Of a stretch of DNA of 32,177 bases, positions 29,801 through 32,177 are shown one piece after another. The DNA is from Flavobacteriales bacterium UBA5081 (GTDB lineage: Bacteria; Bacteroidota; Bacteroidia; Flavobacteriales_E; Vicingaceae). The position numbers and the translations under genes were made by a program. Each line of letters begins with the position of its first letter. The stretch's first letter is position 1. The notes under the pieces are model-generated. The model saw only the letters and a list, made by a program, of their open reading frames with translations. It did no database searches and was not told the origin of the DNA. Where the stretch lies: contig DIAJ01000015.1 of the NCBI GenBank assembly GCA_002415785.1, forward strand, positions 97,623 through 129,799, read 5' to 3'.

Positions 29801-30355
29801 GGAAAAGCTATTCATCAATATTATAATGAAAACTCAGAAGAGTGGATAAACTTTGAACCTGTCAAACCTAGTTGTTTATCCTGTGAGCTTCAGGAATTAG
29901 CACAGTTAGGAATTGAGAATACTGTTGATTATGGTGGACCCGTGTTAAGAATAGCTGCAGGGATAGTAGCTGTTGCAGCGGCTATTCCAACAGGAGGAGC
30001 GTCGTTGAGCACTCTTGGAGCATTAGGAGTTAGTTTTGGTATAACTGTCGGGACATACTCTGCAGCAAGTGGTGCAGTTGAGTTAACAATGAATATTACA
30101 AATAAAAAAGAACTAGCTGAAAAAATTCCTTCGGGATTTTTAAATGCAACTGTTGGTTTAACTGTAAAAACTATGGTTGATGATAAAGAGGTTGTGGAGT
30201 ATATGGAGTTCGGCCTAAATGTGGTTGAAGGAGCTGCAACTATGAAGTTTGATGACCCTTCACAGCTGCAAAAGTTTAGTAATATTATTACTAGTGGTAA
30301 TATGACAATAGAGAGTATAGATATTATAGAGAAAAATTCTGAAAAAACGAAATAG
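17792..30355 (+). CDS. Giant exported RHS/YD-repeat protein with inserted beta-propellers and variable tip (4187 aa)
   Basis: A predicted polymorphic-toxin-type RHS protein. In order: signal peptide (1-24, '...VYGSVYA|I'); beta-rich N-terminal domain (30-330); YD-repeat region starting 'NDNINWLANAYFTENGKNKY' (about 337-640); a cysteine-rich stretch with 'DMSPGGQYG' (about 831-839); a CBM-like module (NGDFE, about 1835-2010); YD repeats 'YTLYYYDEAGNLVRTIPPKG' (about 2090-2185); a long Asp-box beta-propeller region (about 2190-3085, nine S/T-x-D/N-x-G-x-x-W-type boxes); YD repeats resuming at 'SRFYYDKLGRLVASQNPK' (about 3090-3740); a small inserted beta domain (about 3747-3865); the RHS core 'YYPFGM' to 'YAFSGNRVIDMIELEG' (about 3880-3966); and a 220-aa tip with a Gly/Ala-rich hydrophobic segment (about 4053-4094). 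No T9SS sorting domain is visible. Base composition becomes AT-richer from about 29,550, as in exchangeable tip cassettes. Confidence 0.9.
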   Translation: MAYNRYQRTFLFIVFYLVYGSVYAIKDVSAEKKTTLAANTSVEAIDIFHGAIGTAPLFTDPNWNLKYKQESAYGLIEFGVDESNDAAQDYPYTVSVTLDIEYWTPKYPSAVNGFDYHTEQKTVEVTYDPLNSDKHVVFLKYDDALRVKAKITSSGLTITPGVTNTNLYLKASTVVERRYHMDRTYFSTNGLSGLNFDASINTSDEIVSVSWNDNLNAEYYDLEWVYVDDYGTTQGTPLTMTNIPFTLQDFKFNATRVRLRSQNEATVNFTMPLIYDRGYLVFRLRGVGYVSDNGYLNGYTKLLESEWTTSVFSPPPSTLDYMNANPEFLEYIPQGHNDNINWLANAYFTENGKNKYEVAYADGTGRIRQKATRINTEDETVVQEYIYDSQGRQAIQFLPAPSGKVKLNFYQDFNEFYDENADPGSEVKAYSWEAFDLSDENCDENTEAAYVDASEASAARYYSSSNPAGTDEYLPKADGYPFVQTKYVSDNSGRVTSTTMPGYTHRHEGGHETKVLYGMPSQKELDQLFGSEAGYADKYKKNYVIDPNQQISVTYLDQYDRKVATALYGGNSAQADLVSNVTAPTSTDLLVKKLSGDHSGLLEKFDYLNGKRSFSRLLAVPKKEVKEFVYNYDHEPYEFDCQGTSGLEEYCYDCVVKVDIQMVDDCGVDYLKGLDETNLDSNHVTIAAGSTASTSCGDQDLGRTWDANLEGTPTQLPVGTYKLTKTTSILWDKLNEFTDHYMDNNECLLTYNDFYLEEEAAIDPSGCNVTCEACSTSLGSTYNNSPYNQSDPTCSPCLTQEEYDDLMEECLAPCQQKSTVCEDALEVMIGDMSPGGQYGYVEEGGVSGSGTIIPSTPKINPYKFPLSIYNERNYLPRRVNMIRPSWRKPHEFPVAFNGSGELIQDVYRDEDGSESLIPLQIDPLTSNALPRVVDEGGIVEDQGLFYTRPSNLLDVRDFIRNYKDSWGKQLVAYHPEYGNYQFCMEMSASNDFDEELMNLSRTDFLLKYPAWSQTILGSRDFFVDTDPFFTASGGSANPYYDTDLTDAMQDKLDVYAGTSSVSGYTAWELAWMMIYCQNPNCSTCDPPADFVEPEEESWDIFVAIYLSIKEKIKNKLMHEKVINTASSNLVPSYNGCIGSKRFNPFLHGFFVTAPPVFTFTGWGTYFQTLLQHKNSEYYNPGQPCNIHSYKYFSEKYLRFGSPAKLTGIDALLEDACSGNNQYGDVGCDQHSQNIMDDLKEDHDRKRFLECAQCPLEYDLENFLNAIAMHEEYNFSSNINNLPCNIPMFTEGLSNAVFGAPFEESINWENVGTSAQPQIMIGGCEFTFPDLYDATEGIFTSYGQIESICCLQVDDADGGDGFTITIYGSEGKSAEITIQQNCMNFEEYCGFDENCKISDEGYELMKFLNTALVTTSSNNSSGSADFKVTTVGSPGVILLEDDNINAHDNYKDLTQLLVETIKRVTGANKLGFVVDHSGGSTVTITFENYSFSWSPISALTLSNTTSSLALDNIDHFNGIYYRDEIFYVSATATDPSTSEVVNLTIELSGTLIDDFPLLQCITLDQERLAYNVIEEESYSCELTLLGRLLGKAVQSKVNNGSLSTSTKLSELIAVDFQADDPFTGDTIGDIYYINESNELIYPFPNALECKLEMRLLKNHYYDHYDLSNVEQILSFQPYKDTLFSAIGGSALIAEVIFDDGTSGNAIISYECGVLHQCYYVAPNACAMDSTASSIKHKIRTNLEVLPNIDTYDIGSECFITIGDINGESNRIVSQFSDISEEAIDILYVGVKDQPAADGNLYTGYIVLQLDPTASGGGYRSIAIVDFTSTCPLGSCPDCAGNNLICNGDFEAMQDCYSTTESPLYQEQQFGTTVPEHTRIVDPTTYTRGAKTYGNALLAYYNPNSGSNLLPFWEQYVQLKPNTDYKLSMMFKGINGAEADVDLKVSAYDPSAMSSTTTIHISNWSIINNYIWTKKSVDFTTNSSEIWYKIELIQYGSSLLGYTLALDNISLKEDCSPDPSPFCGRLPDSDIVEFSPVDSCIELMNTTIETNARRRYNNYIEEKRKEFEKDYINHCLSNFESFTLNENSSEHHYTLYYYDEAGNLVRTIPPKGVNKITSASELEDIREDRIQGERTVYTNHQMATTYSYNSLNQLVEQQAPDQDDVNEYDTELSAPGVDPNFKAGNLSLINNYNGVMVGKNTGNNEGVIYYTKNGGNSWNKSQASTTNRLNDVQWMGSKKFVVGDGGFLLIKDGTTDWEERVLPTNEDLIKVYFYSASTGYVMSKSGKIWESTDGGENWGITPFTVLSSLLGNDEHIIDVTLSQDGSSVKGIAISSLGKIYSCSALDGVWIPSLHLAVEEVTAMSMSDGLIQFYASKSNNLLRVNGNAVLDLKSDQGGHIEKLHAKDMNNLTAVINEAGVKKLKYTTNGGQQWVNATASLTGDILDMYFSSADVGFCLTEDGTDSHVYKSTDAGQSWSSYGSSILGTTSYTLIKADGGDPYLIDPAIDQFLYYSGSAWTTFSAIGSSSIKDVKMFNLNSANPAGIAVMNSGEVYTYLSSSWSSPSYNSNFTITEYIEVMHMVSETDGYLIRNDGLIYSTDDGGATIDLLPLPGSVAGFMPSGATVEEVIFNEIGSNGIGMIRLNLSGESLILKSTDGGSHWSLVSNDIIPQLLTSVDYNANADKAFISGNNGALLISDNEGLSWKYLETGTPKVDLIDVDFDDNDKGGVIATNGEYYSYNLSSNPTLVAQTSLGSQLNQLDFQSGTTVLYAVVSGEPNVYFQGVQSTSLPSSITNGLNAIDGDGSGNYYAVGDNGTILYYDDVTTTWSEENTFIPPPVNGVFHINAMDVVAVGDGNTLLESHDGGKTWSTFKDPVNSPNSNFSDIHFTSSQHAVLVGDNGFAYEYDAARSPEWQAIGGLGVSNTFSDVHFYKDKVGAFVGNDGTAGKLYMTNGGTAAGFTNINPAGITDVIAVKMVDPQYGFALGLNSTTNRLITIEWDNTSIQFVANALTMPNVNGTVKSFDFIDRKVGYVVTDNGNLYKTDDGGQSWEDKGDISGNMDMLTAVAFTDRGKGIFAGEGGVSGKITDNSNRFSSRFYYDKLGRLVASQNPKQFEEQGSNYKYSYTLYDELGRTVESGQLISSTHIESVYNGKQLSYNAFENWANSTTKIEVSHTTYTETFSCATLPVGQGFLRNRVSFVTYEEEDDGNPCTYDHAMQYSYDPHGNVKYLVQDYPDLAPLDQQFKVIGYEYDLISGNVLGVNYQEGEADQFYHKYEYDADNRIQAAYTSTDKVHWDEDADYEYYRHGPLKRQQWGEVDVQGTDYAYTIHGWLKGVNANTKNHNRDIGKDALASSANPYFAEDAYGFTLGYYEDDYEDIGGKSLANKFEANLAGTDVETARSSLYNGNISYMSTALYNQAFDPAVNGPLAIVYGYDQLNRIKTSTSYTSSAVTSTNNWEGAVSQGYYDTYYNYDANGNLMQLGRKNEEGDEFDVFEYKYQHHDENNMSDESFKKKYTNKLLAVEDQVSIGTSYDIQEGQALNTTERTENNYVYDALGNLIRDGAENIDAIEWYGNGKIKSISRSGEFTEMRFYYDAMGNRIKKVVKPRPEGEPSPEFMWTTTYYVRDAQGNPLSTYELSYSSLGSGKYKSQLDQSELMIYGSDRLGLFQRGEQVSEVTFKAGLDEDKNFNNLNYFSPQPTAVDEIKDYLTVYRGKKRYELKNHLGNVLAVITDNKYPYIQSTLTNSTIFQNNFEEPVSDWSTTGVTDLNYEEGYMNVTVRRADEGIKRTIRLRGGVESNCTYEYCFTLVEPLPRDLYFVTYDAGGVLDIIAAESHMCVTLNMDQVVSIGFILKSPGSFTVDEESLTKSCTGYAFQYYKPVIREMHDYYPFGMLYPQRQSTGADGYRYGFQGQEKDDEIKGNGNSLAFKYRIHDPRLGRFLSIDPLIAKYPFYSPYAFSGNRVIDMIELEGLEPTTPKYKWKPSEVQEHGHGSIMKVDGYLVFLSVDNEGKAIHQYYNENSEEWINFEPVKPSCLSCELQELAQLGIENTVDYGGPVLRIAAGIVAVAAAIPTGGASLSTLGALGVSFGITVGTYSAASGAVELTMNITNKKELAEKIPSGFLNATVGLTVKTMVDDKEVVEYMEFGLNVVEGAATMKFDDPSQLQKFSNIITSGNMTIESIDIIEKNSEKTK

Positions 30356-30357
30356 AA

Positions 30358-30822
30358 ATGTGTATAAGAATAAAAAATGTTTCATATTCATATCGCTTAG
30401 TTAATAGTATTATCTCAAATTGGGCATTTGTTTGGTTAATACTTGTATCTCTATTAATTATTTTTTCAGAGTATAGCAAGCTTCTTTATGTAATTGTAAT
30501 ATTATTTCTATATTATGTTTATATAAAGATCAAGGAATCGAAAGTTTATATAAATGAAATAAGAGTTTTAGACAATAAATACATTAAGATCGATTACTTT
30601 TTACGAGATTCTAAGAAAGAATCGATTGAGATTGAATTAAGTAAGTTGAAAATTAGGTTTTTTGATAGTGGGTTTGGTCTAAGTTCTTTAACAAGTTCAA
30701 AACTGGTTTTTTTGACGGATAACAAAGTTTTATTAAAACAATTTGCTGTAGGATATTGGAACAAAGAGAAGATGAAAGAAGTTGTTAAGCTATTAAAAAA
30801 AAACACCCACTCAAGAAAGTAA
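30358..30822 (+). CDS. Two-TM membrane protein, candidate immunity protein of the RHS tip
   Basis: 154 aa, beginning 2 nt after the stop of the RHS gene. It has a basic N-terminus, two membrane spans (about 19-38, NWAFVWLILVSLLIIF; and 42-58, LLYVIVILFLYYVYIKI), then a soluble beta-rich domain (about 62-130) ending in a helix 'WNKEKMKEVVKLLKK'. This two-TM plus PH-like layout is common among small membrane proteins encoded after Bacteroidota toxins. In polymorphic toxin loci the gene directly after an RHS tip is usually its immunity gene; that is the basis for the call. The base composition is markedly AT-rich, like the tip. Immunity function is inferred, not shown by a recognised family. Confidence 0.7.
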   Translation: MCIRIKNVSYSYRLVNSIISNWAFVWLILVSLLIIFSEYSKLLYVIVILFLYYVYIKIKESKVYINEIRVLDNKYIKIDYFLRDSKKESIEIELSKLKIRFFDSGFGLSSLTSSKLVFLTDNKVLLKQFAVGYWNKEKMKEVVKLLKKNTHSRK

Positions 30823-30978
30823 TGTACAGATATTGTAGATATACTGAAGAAAATGACCCTATCCTCACTACCATACAATAGACGAAGCGTATCGTGTGAT
30901 AAGTAATTTAACAGAATGGTAGGGATTTCTACTGATTGGGATGTAGAAGATAAAATAATCAATATTCAATATTGATGA
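30822..30978 (+). pseudogene. Multiply frameshifted remnant upstream of the orphan 201-aa frame
   Basis: Three short protein-like pieces occur in successive frames. From ATG 30822 (1-nt overlap with the immunity stop, TAATG) comes MYRYCRYTEENDPILTTIQ, then a stop at 30879. From 30875 in another frame comes TIDEAYRVISNLTEW, then a stop. From ATG 30916 in a third frame comes MVGISTDWDVEDKIINIQY, with its stop at 30973. The next open frame then continues as 'SIFNIDEYALKKVKNRLSGDF'. Read together they look like one protein broken by at least three indels and continuing into the 201-aa frame, so they are probably the 5' part of a displaced toxin or immunity cassette. The family is not recognised. 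Confidence 0.45.
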
Positions 30979-30985
30979 ATATGCA

Positions 30986-31591
30986 TTGAAGAAGGTTAAG
31001 AATAGACTGTCAGGAGATTTTGAGTATAATTATGGGAAAGTAAGCACATCAAGTGAACAAATTTATTTTTCAAAGGGAGAAAACAGTAATGCTGCATTAA
31101 GGCAGAAAGCAATGAATAAATTTCTAGAGACGGGAAGTGAAAGTGATAGAGCTTTAGCTGAAAAGTATTCCAAGACTTTGTTTACAAGTGGTAGAAATGT
31201 TCCAATTGCTGAAATAGGTACGTTTGATATTATTGGTTCAGGAACTGCTTTCCATAAGAAGTACGGTAGTTGGGGAGAGTGGCTGTCGAGTATTGTTGAA
31301 ACACAGGCAAACATTAATGAAATTCAAGAAAAATATCCTGGTGCTTTAAAATATATGGAAAGGTTATTATTGAATGAATTTTTTGATCAAGCCTTTAAAG
31401 TAAATGCCAATACCGAAGAAGATAATCAAAGAATCTTGAACTGGTTTGAAAAAAATGGAATCGAAATAGGAGATCAAGGGATGGATAAGATTGGAAATTT
31501 CTTTGAGTATAAGGTTGGTAGTCATGGTGATGGGGTTGAAGTAACAGGAAGATATTATTATAAAGTAACAAATGAAGTATATAATCAATAA
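30986..31591 (+). CDS. Orphan soluble protein of unknown function, probably N-terminally truncated
   Basis: 201 aa from a TTG at 30986. The frame is open from 30959, but no ATG occurs until about residue 43, and the plausible N-terminus lies in the frameshifted remnant just upstream. The protein is soluble and mostly helical, with conspicuous blocks 'LSGDFEYNYGKVSTSSEQ', 'LAEKYSKTLFTSGRNVPIAE', 'GTFDIIGSGTAFHKKYGSWG' and 'DKIGNFFEYKVGSHGDGVEV'. The GSGTAFHKKYG..WGEWL part has a conserved look, with a candidate His, but I cannot assign an enzyme. There is no signal peptide or membrane span. Its place after the immunity gene suggests an orphan tip or leftover cassette. It overlaps the following MORN gene by 20 nt. 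Confidence 0.55.
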   Translation: MKKVKNRLSGDFEYNYGKVSTSSEQIYFSKGENSNAALRQKAMNKFLETGSESDRALAEKYSKTLFTSGRNVPIAEIGTFDIIGSGTAFHKKYGSWGEWLSSIVETQANINEIQEKYPGALKYMERLLLNEFFDQAFKVNANTEEDNQRILNWFEKNGIEIGDQGMDKIGNFFEYKVGSHGDGVEVTGRYYYKVTNEVYNQ

Positions 31592-31964
31592 CAGAAATGG
31601 GAAGTTAAACGTTTTTATTTTAGCTCTTGCAGTCATTTTTCTAATTAGATGCAGTAATGAGGGAAATATTATTGAATATTATCCCGATGGAAGTATAAAA
31701 ATTGAAGGGGATACACTAAATGGAGAATACTTTCAGTATTATGAAAATGGAAATGTTGAGATTCATGGGTTTTATAAAAATGGGAGAAAAGATAGTACAT
31801 GGACAAAGTATTTTGAAAGTGGAAAAGTTGAAGGATTACAACAATATAAAAGTGGAGTTGAACATGGCTTTTTTAAGGTGTATAATGAAGAAGGCAAATT
31901 AGTTATCGACTCAGAATTTATCAACGGTAAATTAGATTCAGTAAGAACTGCTGCACCTTGGTAA
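31572..31964 (+). CDS. Small YwqK-family MORN-repeat lipoprotein
   Basis: 130 aa, with a hydrophobic N-terminal signal and lipobox-like 'VIFLIRC' (Cys at about residue 27, an unusual Arg at -1). MORN/YwqK repeats then continue almost to the end: 'IIEYYPDGSIKIEG', 'LNGEYFQYYENGNVEIHG', 'GRKDSTWTKYFESGKVEG' and 'GVEHGFFKVYNEEGKL'. YwqK-type proteins are annotated as antitoxin or immunity-associated in Bacteroidota toxin loci. ATG 31572 lies inside the end of the preceding frame (20-nt overlap), which suggests coupling. It matches in kind the exported MORN protein at the end of the apparatus operon (8147-8914), but is shorter and anchored as a lipoprotein. Confidence 0.75.
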   Translation: MKYIINNRNGKLNVFILALAVIFLIRCSNEGNIIEYYPDGSIKIEGDTLNGEYFQYYENGNVEIHGFYKNGRKDSTWTKYFESGKVEGLQQYKSGVEHGFFKVYNEEGKLVIDSEFINGKLDSVRTAAPW

Positions 31965-32056
31965 TATGGTAGTGTCTCAAACTTGTGGGTAGTTTAGAGA
32001 AGTGATATCTAAGTTTTGTAAATTGGCTAGTTAACAGAAACATAAAGAGAAAATAA

Positions 32057-32086
32057 AGGTGACCAAATAGTTACCTTTGTTATTTT
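32057..32086 (+). terminator. Terminator-like hairpin after the cassette region
   Basis: AGGTGAC (32057-32063) pairs with GTTACCT (32070-32076), a 7-bp stem with one G-U pair and a 6-nt loop (CAAATA). It is followed by the T-rich TTGTTATTTT (32077-32086). Flanking AAAATAA/TTATTTT can extend the pairing. It lies 92 nt after the last stop and would end the RHS/cassette transcript. No gene is seen from 31965 to the window end. Confidence 0.55.
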
Positions 32087-32177
32087 GAAGTTTTTAAATC
32101 GATTACAGTAAAATCAACAAACCAAGTAATTCATAAAAACTTATTATATTTATAGGCTCAAAGTGGTGAAAACGAAA

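Noticed and set aside
30594..30962. Minus-strand 122-aa frame across the immunity gene and the frameshifted remnant
   Set aside because: Most of it is antisense to the two-TM protein gene; low-complexity translation without domain character.
1..32177. CRISPR array, tRNA/rRNA genes, insertion sequences or attachment sites
   Set aside because: No regularly spaced direct repeats, tRNA-like cloverleaf, transposase frame or flanking direct repeat was recognised by eye.

Overview
The window looks like a chromosomal stretch from a member of the Bacteroidota, probably a marine Cytophagales- or Flavobacteriales-type organism. The DNA is AT-rich and start codons lack strong Shine-Dalgarno sequences. 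The giant proteins are of the Bacteroidota RHS style, and YwqK/MORN-type proteins are present. All convincing genes lie on the + strand.

Region 1 (1-699) is almost gene-free. It starts with a decayed remnant of a small GIY-YIG endonuclease gene (12-220) and holds one doubtful small membrane ORF. Region 2 (700-8914) is a tightly packed operon in which most junctions overlap by 1-20 nt. It encodes a reduced type II secretion / type IV pilus-like machine: a GspG-like pseudopilin, a minimal prepilin peptidase, the GspE/PilB ATPase, the GspD secretin, a GspL (PilM-PilN-like) assembly protein, a GspM/PilO-like protein, a lipoprotein with three fibronectin-III-like repeats, a GspC/PilP-like protein and an exported YwqK/MORN-repeat protein. 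No gspF platform gene and no minor pseudopilins are visible here.

Region 3 (8915-9030) is an intergenic segment with a perfect AT-rich inverted repeat and a weak Bacteroidota-type promoter. Region 4 (9031-30822) is a second operon-like block of exported proteins: a lipoprotein with no canonical start codon, an 1830-aa SpvB/RHS-shell-like protein, a 662-aa multi-domain protein that looks like the detached C-terminal part of the previous one, a 234-aa secreted protein of unknown function, and a 4187-aa RHS protein. The RHS protein has a long Asp-box (BNR/Ycf48-like) beta-propeller section inserted between YD repeats, ends in an RHS core and carries a hydrophobic C-terminal tip. A two-TM membrane protein, a candidate immunity protein, follows after 2 nt. 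Region 5 (30822-32177) looks like an old cassette graveyard: a multiply frameshifted ORF running into a 201-aa unknown protein, a second YwqK/MORN lipoprotein and a terminator-like hairpin.

Working hypothesis (inference): the secretin/pseudopilin machine of region 2 exports or displays the Sec-targeted giant RHS proteins of region 4. The apparatus and its giant substrates are adjacent and share the YwqK/MORN theme. The RHS protein has no visible type IX sorting domain and is unlike a T6SS-linked RHS because it has a Sec signal. The C-terminal tip, immunity gene and orphan genes look like a variable polymorphic-toxin cassette.
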